Positions 8,552 through 16,877 are shown, counted from the first letter of the stretch. The stretch: 33,379 nt of DNA from Cyclobacteriaceae bacterium (GCA_024644875.1 JAHEGY010000047.1:1-33379); one strand, 5' to 3'. Notes: generated by a model not told the origin, from the letters alone. Program-made: numbers and translations.

Positions 8552-9025
8552 CTAAATATATTTTTTCAGATAATCTTTCAGAGATTGATAATGTTGGCGG
8601 CTTTTTTTGTATGACTTGTATAGAACAATTTGTGTTCTTCGGATCTTTCTGGAGTTCCTGATAGCAAAAAATAACCTTTCCGCTGTAAAATTATCTTTCA
8701 GAAAAAAATCCTGAATCCCATCAATTCGAACATGCCGGTTTGAGCTTTTTAACAATGCTATTGGGATTTCTTCAGTCTGATGGTTATTTCTTATTCTTTG
8801 TATGAACCTTCTTATTTGAACTGCAGGATAACAATCATCCAGCAGGATATAATTTGGTTTTTGCTTAAAAACCTTGGAAAGGCTATCCCTTAGGTCAAAG
8901 CCTACATCTGCAATAAAATCCATCCTGTGGTATTTGGAAAGATTACTTTCCATAATGGAAATTTCCTGGGGATTATTCCCTATGAGAAAGACGTTGTATC
9001 GGTCGCTGTTTTCCGTGAGGTTCAT
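8552..9025 (-). CDS. Stand-alone degenerate response-regulator receiver protein
   Basis: 157 residues with a receiver-like (CheY) pattern. The first strand NVFLIGNNP is followed by the third strand PNYILLDDCYP with the candidate phospho-acceptor aspartate (D63 or D64), then IPIALLKSS (S94/S95) and the strand-5 lysine FFLKD (K110). The acidic pair that binds Mg2+ after strand 1 is replaced by GNN, so phosphorylation may be weak or absent. The C-terminus is a basic helix (RKIRRTQIVLYKSYKKSRQHY) with no recognisable DNA-binding or enzyme domain. No histidine kinase is nearby. It may act as an adaptor or protein-protein module; its function is not known. Confidence 0.65.
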   Translation of the reverse strand: MNLTENSDRYNVFLIGNNPQEISIMESNLSKYHRMDFIADVGFDLRDSLSKVFKQKPNYILLDDCYPAVQIRRFIQRIRNNHQTEEIPIALLKSSNRHVRIDGIQDFFLKDNFTAERLFFAIRNSRKIRRTQIVLYKSYKKSRQHYQSLKDYLKKYI

Positions 9026-9348
9026 TTAGTTTATTTGGTTTAGGTTCTATATTATATAGAAACGATTTTACAGTGGTAATTGTTAGAGATTATTTTTTAT
9101 AAACAAGTATTATCCGGATATCCGCCCGTAGAATCTGCATCCGTGGAAGTGATTGTCGTAGAAGCCAGTATAGATATGAATTGATTATCTGAAATGCCGG
9201 TTTATTATCAATAATGAGTGATTATATTGCTCATTTCCAGATAAAATTATATATGTTATCAGGAATCATTTCCCCTTCTTTACTTATTTTTAAACATTAT
9301 ATTTATAAATTTAGGCGAGGATAATATTAAAAAGAACAAACAGCAGAA
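9026..9348. other. Divergent promoter region, 323 bases
   Basis: AT-rich DNA between the leftward receiver gene and the rightward K+ channel gene, so it should hold both promoters. It contains a small inverted repeat, AATGAG (9213-9218) and CTCATT (9230-9235), with an 11-base spacer, which could be an operator half-site pair or chance. No ORF or RNA gene was recognised. Confidence 0.4.
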
Positions 9349-10371
9349 ATGCCAAAAGGAATCCAGAAACTGATATTTGCCATTGTATTAATGATCCTGA
9401 GCATATTGATAGGTTCGATAGGTTTCCACCTTATAGAAGGTTATACCTGGATTGATTCTTTTTTTATGGCAGTTATTACCATATCGACAGTTGGTTTTGC
9501 TACTATTGATCCGCTTGAACCCATGGGTAAAATATTTGCCAGTCTTTACATTATTCTGAACCTGGTCATTTTTGCCTATGTTATTTCCGTACTTACAAGC
9601 TATTTATTTGAAGGCGGATTGCGGAATATATTTCGTAAATTTATTATTGACAGAGAAGTAAATAAAATGAAAGATCATGTAATTGTCTGCGGTTATGGCA
9701 GGAATGGTTCTAAAGCCTGTGAAGAGCTCCAGCGTAGTCGAAAAGACTTTCTGGTTATTGAGAATGATGAAGATATTATTAATTCCATGCCTGATGATGG
9801 AAGCATTCACCTTGTGGTTGGTGATGCCACGGACGATGAGACCCTCAGGCTGGCAAAAATCGACGTTGCTGAGTATATTATCATTACTTTGCCAAGGGAC
9901 TCAGATAATGTATTTATCACCCTTACGGCCAGGGAATTAAATCCTGATATTCATGTAATTGCCAGAGCATCAGATCCTAATTCGGAAAAAAAACTGATCC
10001 GGGCAGGTGCCCACAATGTCATATTACCTGATGTCCTTGGTGGCTTGCATATGTCACAGCTGATTACCAAGCCCTACGTTATAGAGTTCCTTGACCTTTT
10101 GAATGGGGTTTCTTCCCAGGAGCTTCATCTGGAAGAAATTGAATTTGAAGATATTAAAATTGAATTTCATAATAAGACGATTGGTGACCTGGATGTGCGG
10201 GCAAAATCAGGTGTATCAATAATAGGGGTAAGAAGAGGAGAAAAGGGATTTGCATTTAATCCAGGACCGGATACCATCATCAATATGAATTCTATTCTCA
10301 TAGTTCTGGGGAATAAAAACCAGATAGAGAGGTTCAGCGACCTTTACCTGAATAATAAAATCCTGAAGTAA
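9349..10371 (+). CDS. Two-helix potassium channel with RCK (TrkA-N/TrkA-C) domains
   Basis: 340 residues. Two membrane helices (about 7-28 and 61-86) flank a pore loop, AVITISTVGFATIDPLEP. A cytoplasmic RCK domain follows, starting at VIVCGYGRNG (residues 111-120, a Rossmann GxGxxG) with the acidic E138 at the end of strand 2. The C-terminal third has the TrkA-C pattern, including GDLDVRAKSGVSIIGVRRG. This is the MthK-like architecture: a ligand-gated K+ channel of the inner membrane controlled by nucleotide or ion binding to the RCK ring. The filter reads TVGFA rather than TVGYG or TVGFG, so the last filter glycine is alanine (A51), which may alter selectivity. The ATG is preceded by an A-rich stretch without a clear Shine-Dalgarno. 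Confidence 0.9.
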   Translation: MPKGIQKLIFAIVLMILSILIGSIGFHLIEGYTWIDSFFMAVITISTVGFATIDPLEPMGKIFASLYIILNLVIFAYVISVLTSYLFEGGLRNIFRKFIIDREVNKMKDHVIVCGYGRNGSKACEELQRSRKDFLVIENDEDIINSMPDDGSIHLVVGDATDDETLRLAKIDVAEYIIITLPRDSDNVFITLTARELNPDIHVIARASDPNSEKKLIRAGAHNVILPDVLGGLHMSQLITKPYVIEFLDLLNGVSSQELHLEEIEFEDIKIEFHNKTIGDLDVRAKSGVSIIGVRRGEKGFAFNPGPDTIINMNSILIVLGNKNQIERFSDLYLNNKILK

Positions 10372-10373
10372 AA

Positions 10374-10817
10374 TCAGTGGATGGTCATTTGATGTGACCT
10401 GGATCTTGTTGTTCCGGCCTTAACAGAATTATATATGGCAAGGGAAGGTATATAAGCCTCACTCCCTGCAAGCAGTGCACTATCCTCCAGTTTCTTAACC
10501 AGTTGTTTCATGGGCTTCAAGATCTTTGAAATAGATTCAATCAGACTTAAATCTTTTCTGATTTCCTGTACATCGATATGCGGTGGTACAAGGTCAGGAT
10601 ACGTATCTGCAAAGTCCAGGACTTCATGAATAAAGTCGATGTTCTTCATGCTTACTTTTGGAAGAGAACAAAGTTCTTCATTAGTAAGTGATACTAATGT
10701 TGGCAGTTGAGCATTGATGCGATCGATCGCAGCAGTAATTTCCCTGATCTGTTCTTGCGATATGGTTGAAGAAATGAAATTGCTGTACATGCTATTAGAT
10801 TTTTGGTTAGGTCTCAT
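10374..10817 (-). CDS. Conserved small hypothetical protein (147 aa)
   Basis: A soluble, mostly helical protein without signal peptide or membrane segment. It contains a pattern I recognise from an uncharacterised bacterial family: LTNEELCSLPKVSMKNIDFIHEVLDFA, then PDLVPPHIDVQEIRKDLSLIE and a terminal LLAGSEAYIPSLAIYNSVKAG. No enzymatic motif is evident. The start may be the ATG at 10790 (MYSNFISS) instead of the one at 10817; neither has a good ribosome binding site. The gene ends only 2 bases from the end of the K+ channel gene in convergent orientation, leaving no room for a separate terminator. Function unknown. Confidence 0.7.
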   Translation of the reverse strand: MRPNQKSNSMYSNFISSTISQEQIREITAAIDRINAQLPTLVSLTNEELCSLPKVSMKNIDFIHEVLDFADTYPDLVPPHIDVQEIRKDLSLIESISKILKPMKQLVKKLEDSALLAGSEAYIPSLAIYNSVKAGTTRSRSHQMTIH

Positions 10818-10871
10818 ATTAATAACGAAAAGGGGTGTGAAGAAAGTTTCAGAAAAACCAAATAGATTATT

Positions 10872-10893
10872 AATTAATTGTTAACAATTAATT
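10872..10893. repeat. 22-bp perfect AT-rich palindrome
   Basis: AATTAATTGTT followed by its exact complement AACAATTAATT. It spans the stop codon of the EamA gene (10888-10890). It could form a short hairpin in the mRNA 3' end or be a protein site, but AT-rich palindromes arise easily by chance and there is no T run. Confidence 0.5.
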
Positions 10894-11790
10894 TCGCCTT
10901 CCCTTATTAGCCAGGAGTACCCCTAGAACTATGAAAACCATGCCTGCATAATGCTGCATCATAAGGACCTCATTGTCGATCAATCCCAAAATTACTGCCA
11001 CTACAGGTATTAAGTAGGTCACAGAACTTGAGAACACAATGTTGGTGATTTTGACCAGTTTGTTGAAAATTATTAATGATATTGCTGTGCCTACTACCCC
11101 GAGAAAAATAATGTAGCCTAAAGGGATCAGATTATGGAGGTCAGACTTCAGGGTCTGAAGCACATCAGCATATACCAGCAGATATACAAGGGAAAACGGC
11201 CCAATCAACATCATGGAAAAACTGGTAATATGGACAGGTCGAATATCACCCAGATAATACTTAAGTATATTTACGTTTAAACCATATAAAATGGTTGCCA
11301 GAACGATCAGCAATGCATAGTAATTGATCTGAGTAAGATCATTACCTGAATCAGCGGTCACCAGAATAATGGAGCCCAGAAATCCTATAAAAATTCCAAG
11401 TTTTATCCGGTTATTGAATTTTGCCCCTACCAATATACCCCCTATCAGTATCGTAAAAAATGGGGTTAGCGCGTTAAGTACACCAGTGACTGCACTATCA
11501 ATTCTGGTTTGTGCCAGAGGAAAAAGAAAAGCCGGTATCAGACTTCCCAGGAAACCGCTGGCAAAAAGAAAGATCCATTGCCGTCGGGTTTTTATCTGTC
11601 TGAAATTTTGTATGGCAACAGGGAACAGAAATAATGAAGCTGAAAAGATCCTGAGTGCGGCAATCTCTCCCGGATCAAAGGCCACAAGCCCCTTCTTCAT
11701 TAAAATGAATGAACTACCCCAAATCATACTCAGGATAATTAAAAGTGACCAGGCTAAAAAGTTGGTACTGCTCGATTTTGGATTGATCAT
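10888..11790 (-). CDS. EamA-family (DMT superfamily) transporter
   Basis: 300 residues with about ten hydrophobic helices in two repeated EamA halves (roughly 13-140 and 150-295). The first half has the family signature SMIWGSSFILMKKGL and the LRIFSASLFLFPVA helix. The second has LGVVGTAISLIIFNKLVKI and the final YAGMVFIVLGVLLANKG helix. DMT proteins export or import small metabolites across the inner membrane; the substrate cannot be predicted. Its ATG shares one base with the dusB stop codon (TGATG overlap), so the two are probably co-transcribed and translationally coupled, although no functional link is obvious. Confidence 0.9.
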   Translation of the reverse strand: MINPKSSSTNFLAWSLLIILSMIWGSSFILMKKGLVAFDPGEIAALRIFSASLFLFPVAIQNFRQIKTRRQWIFLFASGFLGSLIPAFLFPLAQTRIDSAVTGVLNALTPFFTILIGGILVGAKFNNRIKLGIFIGFLGSIILVTADSGNDLTQINYYALLIVLATILYGLNVNILKYYLGDIRPVHITSFSMMLIGPFSLVYLLVYADVLQTLKSDLHNLIPLGYIIFLGVVGTAISLIIFNKLVKITNIVFSSSVTYLIPVVAVILGLIDNEVLMMQHYAGMVFIVLGVLLANKGRRN

Positions 11791-12785
11791 CAGGCTAAAG
11801 ACAATTCATTAACAAAGGTGGTTTCAATTTCATCAAGCAGATCAATGATTTCTTCCTGTGATTCAAGCTGTACTAATTTATTCCTGTATGGTTTAAAGTT
11901 AGGTATCCCGCGGAAATAGTTTGTATAATGCCGACGCATCTCATAAATTCCTTTCCTGTCACCTTTCCATTCCACCGAAAATGAAACATGTTTCTTGACG
12001 GCATTAATTTTTTCAGACAAGGATGGTGGAGCTAATTTCTGCCCGGTTTCCAGGTAATGCTTTATTTCATTGAATATCCACGGATTTCCAATTGATGCCC
12101 GTCCGATCATAATCCCATCTACATTGAACCTTTTTTTAAACTCGAGTGCTTTTTCGGGTGAGTCAATATCGCCATTCCCAAATATAGGGATATGGATATC
12201 CGGAGAATCTTTAACATCGCTGATGAATTCCCATTTGGCGGTTCCTTTATACATTTGTTGCCTGGTTCTGCCATGAATGGTCAGGGCTTGTATGCCTGCA
12301 TCCTGAAGCCTTTTGGCTACCTCCAGTATTTTTATGTTTTTTTCATCCCAGCCCAAACGAGTCTTCACAGTGACTGGTATATTAACCTGGTCCACGATCT
12401 CTTTTGTCATGGCCTGCATTTTGGGAAGATCCAATAAAATTCCGGCACCGGCACCTTTACAGGCTACCTTTTTAACAGGACATCCATAATTTATGTCAAT
12501 TATTTCAGGATTGGCTTGCTCTGCTTTCTCTGCTGCCTTGCGCATGGAGTCTATTTTATCCCCGAAGATCTGAATACCGATCGGGCGTTCGTAGTCATAG
12601 ATATCCAGTTTCTCAAGACTTTTATCAGCATCCCTGATGAGGCCTTCAGCTGAAATAAACTCAGTAAACATCAGATCGGCTCCATTTGCCTTGCATAATG
12701 CACGGAAGGGCGGATCACTCACGTCCTCCATGGGAGCAAGCAGTAATGGAAAGTTTCCAAGCTCTATGTTTCCTATTCTAACCAA
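11790..12785 (-). CDS. dusB: tRNA-dihydrouridine synthase
   Basis: 331 residues, a typical Dus length. The enzyme reduces specific uridines in the tRNA D-loop to dihydrouridine, using FMN and NADPH. The FMN-binding TIM barrel starts with LLLAPMEDVSDPPFR. The catalytic cysteine is C102 in DINYGCPVKKV. TVKTRLGWDE, LTIHGRTRQQMYKG, IPIFGNGDI and GIMIGRASIGNPWIF are the remaining flavin- and RNA-contacting blocks. The C-terminal helical domain (MRRHYTNYFRGIP) completes the protein. The GNGDI and GRASIGNPW wording fits the DusB subgroup. It lies first in a two-gene leftward unit with the EamA transporter and is divergent from the CPBP protease gene, with only 37 bases between start codons. Confidence 0.95.
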   Translation of the reverse strand: MVRIGNIELGNFPLLLAPMEDVSDPPFRALCKANGADLMFTEFISAEGLIRDADKSLEKLDIYDYERPIGIQIFGDKIDSMRKAAEKAEQANPEIIDINYGCPVKKVACKGAGAGILLDLPKMQAMTKEIVDQVNIPVTVKTRLGWDEKNIKILEVAKRLQDAGIQALTIHGRTRQQMYKGTAKWEFISDVKDSPDIHIPIFGNGDIDSPEKALEFKKRFNVDGIMIGRASIGNPWIFNEIKHYLETGQKLAPPSLSEKINAVKKHVSFSVEWKGDRKGIYEMRRHYTNYFRGIPNFKPYRNKLVQLESQEEIIDLLDEIETTFVNELSLA

Positions 12786-12822
12786 AGATTTATTTCTTTA
12801 AAAATGTAAATTTACACCAATT

Positions 12823-13764
12823 ATGCTAATAACTACCAAAAATCCACTGTTTAGCGAGCCAGCCAAGCCCTGGTATTCATTAATAATCCTGGTATTGATG
12901 TTTTTTGCCGGGATGTTCATCGGGCAATTTATCGGACTTTTTATATCCATATTAACCACGGACCTGAGCCTGGCTGAAGTACCGGAGCTTCTCTCATTAC
13001 CACTTACAGAAGAAAAAAGGGCAGCTATTCTTATGTTGCAGGGCCTTGGAGCTATAGGAGGGTTTATTATTGCCGGCCTCCTATATCTTGTAGTAGTAGA
13101 AAGGATTCAGCTATCGGACTTGTTTAATTTGAAGCAGATCAATTTATGGGCTGTGATTTTAACCGTTGTTATTGTGATCTCCTTCATGTTTGTAAATACA
13201 ATTTTTATTGAATGGAATATGAACCTTAGCTTTCCCGGGTTTATGAGTGGTTTTGAGGAATGGGCCAGGGAAAAGGAAGAAGAGTTAAAACTGGTTACTG
13301 ATTTCCTGACCGAGTTCGGATCTTTCAGCCAGTTTATTATTGTATTTCTGGTGGTTGCCGTTATTCCGGGAATTGGGGAGGAACTGATATTCCGGGGTAT
13401 TCTTCAAAACAAATTTCATCTGATATTCAAAAATATCCATGTCGCCATTTTAGTCACTGCAGTGTTGTTCAGTGGTTTTCATATGCAGTTTTTTGGTTTT
13501 GTTCCCCGGCTCTTCCTGGGGTTATTATTTGGATATATCTACTACTGGTCCGGAAATTTGTGGTATCCCATTCTCGGGCATTTTGTCAACAATGGATTCA
13601 CGCTGATCCTGATCTATTTATATCAGGCAGGGCATATCGGGATTGATATCGAAGTTCAGGAAGCATATCCTTTAAATATTATCCTGATATTTTCTGTTAT
13701 TACAATTTATATGTTATTTTCCTTCCGGAAACAATTCCAGTATCAAAAGCAGACTGATGAGTAA
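12823..13764 (+). CDS. CPBP family intramembrane glutamic protease (CAAX-like)
   Basis: 313 residues with about eight membrane helices. All motifs of the CPBP/Abi family are visible: EELIFR (E186, E187, R191), FSGFH (F216 and H220) and HFVNN (H253 and N257). These residues form the intramembrane active site of Rce1-type proteases. Bacterial members process peptides or act in immunity and stress; the substrate is unknown. A charged loop (EEWAREKEEELK) sits before the catalytic region. It is first in a rightward train: the next gene, DUF2007, overlaps its end by 8 bases. Confidence 0.9.
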   Translation: MLITTKNPLFSEPAKPWYSLIILVLMFFAGMFIGQFIGLFISILTTDLSLAEVPELLSLPLTEEKRAAILMLQGLGAIGGFIIAGLLYLVVVERIQLSDLFNLKQINLWAVILTVVIVISFMFVNTIFIEWNMNLSFPGFMSGFEEWAREKEEELKLVTDFLTEFGSFSQFIIVFLVVAVIPGIGEELIFRGILQNKFHLIFKNIHVAILVTAVLFSGFHMQFFGFVPRLFLGLLFGYIYYWSGNLWYPILGHFVNNGFTLILIYLYQAGHIGIDIEVQEAYPLNIILIFSVITIYMLFSFRKQFQYQKQTDE

Positions 13765-13963
13765 ATGGCAGAAAGTGTTTTCAACCCCATTATTGCATAA
13801 GGCTGAAATTGTTAAGGGTGTTTTGGAAGAGCATAATTTGAATCCTGTTATATTTGACAAGCAGGACAGTATGTATAAATTTGGTTATTTTGAGGTACTC
13901 GTTAATCCGGATGAAGTGATAAAAGCCATAAAGATTATTGAGAATGAGATTAACATTGAATAG
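13757..13963 (+). CDS. DUF2007-type small protein
   Basis: 68 residues with the ferredoxin-like pattern of the DUF2007 family: KVFSTPLLHKAEIVKGVLEEHNLNPVIFD, a middle glycine-tyrosine strand FGYFEVLVNPDE, and a final helix IKAIKIIENE. The family is sometimes annotated as a putative signal-transducing or regulatory domain, resembling PII-like folds; no activity is established. It overlaps the CPBP gene by 8 bases upstream and cdsA by 20 bases downstream, so it is very likely co-translated with both. In related genomes it commonly sits beside phospholipid synthesis genes, which is consistent here. Confidence 0.8.
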   Translation: MSKWQKVFSTPLLHKAEIVKGVLEEHNLNPVIFDKQDSMYKFGYFEVLVNPDEVIKAIKIIENEINIE

Positions 13964-14777
13964 ATATAATAATCTGACCCAACGTCTTGTGACTGGATTC
14001 ATTGGTGCCGGATTGGTTATATATGCTTCTTACTTCAGCGAATGGACCTATTTCGTTGTTTTTCTGGTTATCTGTTGTCTTTCAATACTGGAATTTTACA
14101 GACTTACAGGTCTGGATGGTATGTTGCCATTGAAATATATAGGCACTTTAAATGCCATTCTGATATTTGTGTTGTCTTTTTTTGTTGAGAAGGGGATCTG
14201 TACCCCAAGTCTCTATTTTATATTGTTTCCATCCATTGCACTGATATTTTTAATTAAACTCTATAAGAAAGAAAAAAAGCCTTTTACGAATATTGCCTAC
14301 ACGTTACTGGGGATTATTTATGTTGGCCTTCCATTTGCACTATTAAACATAAGCGTTTATGCAGACGGGGGATATAATTATCAGATCATCATTGGCATCT
14401 TGTTACTCCTATGGGCCTCTGATACTGGTGGATACATTGCCGGAGTGCTATTTGGGCGCACCAAACTTTTTGAGAGGGTGTCTCCAAAAAAATCCTGGGA
14501 AGGAATGGTGGGTAGTTTTATTCTTGCTATGGTCATAGCCACATTTTTAGGGAAGTATTTTGACGTGATGACGTGGTATCACTGGTACCTCGTAGCAGTT
14601 ATTATGGTGGTGGCTGGCACTTACGGTGATCTTGTAGAATCATTATTTAAACGGAGTATAGAGATAAAAGATTCCGGATCCAGTTTGCCGGGACATGGAG
14701 GATTTCTGGACCGCTTTGACGGTCTGCTCATTTCCATTCCTTTTATTGTATTCCTGCTGAAAATATTTATTTTCTAA
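13944..14777 (+). CDS. cdsA: Phosphatidate cytidylyltransferase (CDP-diacylglycerol synthase)
   Basis: 277 residues from the ATG at 13944; a TTG two codons earlier is also in frame. The enzyme makes CDP-diacylglycerol from phosphatidate and CTP, the branch point of phospholipid synthesis, in the inner membrane. Multiple hydrophobic helices fill the first two thirds. The C-terminus holds the full family signature: SPKKSWEGMVGSF, then GDLVESLFKRSIEIKD and SGSSLPGHGGFLDRFD with the metal-binding aspartates. The start lies inside the end of the DUF2007 gene (20-base overlap). A phosphatidylserine decarboxylase gene lies downstream beyond a glutamate dehydrogenase gene, so two phosphatidylethanolamine pathway steps are encoded within 3 kb. 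Confidence 0.95.
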   Translation: MRLTLNRYNNLTQRLVTGFIGAGLVIYASYFSEWTYFVVFLVICCLSILEFYRLTGLDGMLPLKYIGTLNAILIFVLSFFVEKGICTPSLYFILFPSIALIFLIKLYKKEKKPFTNIAYTLLGIIYVGLPFALLNISVYADGGYNYQIIIGILLLLWASDTGGYIAGVLFGRTKLFERVSPKKSWEGMVGSFILAMVIATFLGKYFDVMTWYHWYLVAVIMVVAGTYGDLVESLFKRSIEIKDSGSSLPGHGGFLDRFDGLLISIPFIVFLLKIFIF

Positions 14778-14865
14778 ATGAATAAATAATTATAAAAAAA
14801 GCGTATTATTTTTAACAATTCCGTAATTTTAGCTCCGATTTAGGCTATTAAATTTTTGATTTGCT

Positions 14866-16140
14866 ATGTCTTATATTGAACCTGCACCCATTAAAGATAA
14901 AGAGAATCCTTTCGAATCCATGATGTTTCGATTCAGCATAGCGGCTGAAAAACTGGGATTAAATGAAGAAATATATAATGTTCTGAAATCACCTGACAAA
15001 CAGGTAATTGTCAGCATTCCGATCACCATGGATGACGGATCCGTAAAAGTATTTGAGGGATTCAGGGTAATCCACTCCAATATAATGGGTCCTTCAAAGG
15101 GTGGCATCCGGTATGATAAACATGTAAACATTGATGAAGTAAAAGCGCTCGCTGCCTGGATGACCTGGAAATGCGCTGTTGTAGATATCCCCTTTGGAGG
15201 TGCAAAAGGAGGTATAAAATGTAACCCGATGGAAATGTCTTCGGGTGAAATTGAAAGACTGACCAGGGCATATACGACGGCAATGTCCGGTGTTCTCGGT
15301 CCCGACCGTGATATTCCAGCCCCGGATATGGGGACAGGACAGAGAGAAATGGCCTGGATGATGGACCAATATTCAAGATACCATGGTGTTACAGTATCAG
15401 GTGTTGTAACCGGCAAGCCACTCATTCTTGGTGGATCACTTGGAAGAATTGCAGCTACTGGAAGGGGTGTTATGGTTTCGGCATTGACAGCTATGGAGAA
15501 ACTCAAGATCAATCCTTACAATAGTAAATGCGTGATTCAGGGGTTTGGTAATGTAGGTTCCCACGCCGCCTTGCTCATGGAAGAAAGGGGCTCCAAGATA
15601 ATCGCTATTTCAGATATCAGTGGGGCATATGTTAATGAAAAAGGAATAGACATAGAAAAGGCCATGCAATATGTAAGTAACAACCGCGGCATACTCGATG
15701 GTTTTGCTGAAGCGGATAAAATAGATGGAGAAGAAATCCTGGAATTGAAGACCGATGTTCTTGTCCCTGCTGCCATGGAGGATGTGATCACTTTGAAAAA
15801 TGCGGATAAAATTGATGCTAAGCTGATTGTGGAAGGGGCCAATGGTCCTACTGCTGCTAAAGCTGATGAGATCATAGCAAATAAAGGAATCATGGTGGTG
15901 CCTGATATACTTGCAAATGCCGGTGGCGTTACTGTCTCTTACTTCGAATGGGTACAGAACCGCCTGGGTTATAAATGGACCAGGGAGCGGGTAAACAGGA
16001 GATCTGACAGGATCATGAAAAGTTCTTTCAATACAGTTTATGATATTTCTACTAAATATGATGTTTCTTTGAGGATAGCAGCATATATGGTTGCCATTGA
16101 TAAAATAGCTAAAGCATATAGCCATCGCGGTGGATTTTAA
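14866..16140 (+). CDS. gdhA: Glutamate dehydrogenase (Glu/Leu/Phe/Val family)
   Basis: 424 residues, full length for the small hexameric GDH type. It interconverts glutamate and 2-oxoglutarate plus ammonia with NAD(P)H. The substrate-binding lysines are in GPSKGG (K78) and MTWKCAVV (K102). The catalytic lysine is K114 in PFGGAKGG, and the catalytic aspartate is D154 in IPAPDMGT. The Rossmann nucleotide loop is QGFGNVG (residues 225-231). Coenzyme preference is not certain from sequence. An 88-base AT-rich gap separates it from cdsA, so it may have its own promoter; psd follows after only 14 bases. Confidence 0.95.
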   Translation: MSYIEPAPIKDKENPFESMMFRFSIAAEKLGLNEEIYNVLKSPDKQVIVSIPITMDDGSVKVFEGFRVIHSNIMGPSKGGIRYDKHVNIDEVKALAAWMTWKCAVVDIPFGGAKGGIKCNPMEMSSGEIERLTRAYTTAMSGVLGPDRDIPAPDMGTGQREMAWMMDQYSRYHGVTVSGVVTGKPLILGGSLGRIAATGRGVMVSALTAMEKLKINPYNSKCVIQGFGNVGSHAALLMEERGSKIIAISDISGAYVNEKGIDIEKAMQYVSNNRGILDGFAEADKIDGEEILELKTDVLVPAAMEDVITLKNADKIDAKLIVEGANGPTAAKADEIIANKGIMVVPDILANAGGVTVSYFEWVQNRLGYKWTRERVNRRSDRIMKSSFNTVYDISTKYDVSLRIAAYMVAIDKIAKAYSHRGGF

Positions 16141-16154
16141 AGAAAGGTATATTT

Positions 16155-16817
16155 ATGAGTATACATAAAGAAGGTTTTAGCATTCTCGTATTTCTGATTT
16201 TATTTTTACTTGTTCTTAACCTCCTGATCAGGCATTTTTTCCTGGAGGACATGGTAGTGCGGTATTTTGTTATATCTGCAAGTCTCCTGCTTTTTTTCTT
16301 CGTATTGCAGTTCTTCAGGCATCCAAATGTTAAAGTCCCCTATAATGACGATCATATCCTGGCACCTGCCGATGGCAAAGTAGTGGTTGTTGAAAAAACC
16401 ATTGAAGAAGAATGTTTGAAGGATGAACGGATCCAGATCAGTATATTCATGTCACCTGTTAATGTACATGTAAACAGGAGTCCGGCGGAAGGAACAGTAA
16501 AATATTTCAAATATCATCCCGGCAAATATCTGGTGGCATGGCATCCAAAATCCAGCACCTCAAATGAACGGACCACCATGACATTGACCCTGAAAAACGG
16601 GCTGGATATTGTCGTGCGACAGATCGCAGGAATAATGGCCCGAAGGATCAAGTACTATGTTAAAGAAGGGGATAAACTGGATCAGGGGGCCGAATTCGGA
16701 TTTATCCGTTTTGGCTCCAGGCTGGATGTATTTCTCCCTACTGATGCTGATATCCGGGTAAAACCAGGGATGACCACACGTGCGGGTAAGACCGTTCTGG
16801 CAGCCTTAGGGGATTAA
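16155..16817 (+). CDS. psd: Phosphatidylserine decarboxylase, short (type A-like) form
   Basis: 220 residues. It converts phosphatidylserine to phosphatidylethanolamine, the main membrane lipid of this phylum. Two N-terminal hydrophobic helices (about 9-28 and 37-55) anchor it. Then come APADGKVVVVE, ISIFMSPVNVHVNRSP and a KSSTSNERT block. The self-cleavage site that creates the pyruvoyl cofactor is the G187-S188 pair in RFGSRLDVFLP, the counterpart of LGST in the longer enzymes. The C-terminus V-KPGMTTRAGKTVLA closes the small subunit. It follows gdhA by 14 bases and shares the pathway of cdsA further upstream. Confidence 0.93.
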   Translation: MSIHKEGFSILVFLILFLLVLNLLIRHFFLEDMVVRYFVISASLLLFFFVLQFFRHPNVKVPYNDDHILAPADGKVVVVEKTIEEECLKDERIQISIFMSPVNVHVNRSPAEGTVKYFKYHPGKYLVAWHPKSSTSNERTTMTLTLKNGLDIVVRQIAGIMARRIKYYVKEGDKLDQGAEFGFIRFGSRLDVFLPTDADIRVKPGMTTRAGKTVLAALGD

Positions 16818-16827
16818 ATATCATTGC

Positions 16828-16877
16828 CCCTTGAAGTGAGTGCCCAAAATGACCGATCCCTCACTTCTACTCAAGGG
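16828..16877. other. Long bulged inverted repeat between convergent genes
   Basis: CCCTTG plus AAGTGAG (16828-16840) can pair with CTCACTT (16860-16866) and CAAGGG (16872-16877): 13 base pairs interrupted by a 5-base bulge on the right arm, with a 19-base loop. It lies just after the psd stop, before the convergent purE end. There is no T run on either side, so it is not a standard intrinsic terminator. It may be a 3'-end stabilising structure or a protein-binding RNA element. Confidence 0.55.

Noticed and set aside
14871-15512. 213-codon minus-strand frame inside gdhA
   Set aside because: It lies wholly within the glutamate dehydrogenase gene, whose motifs are complete, and its own translation is serine/proline-rich with no family pattern: an antisense shadow.
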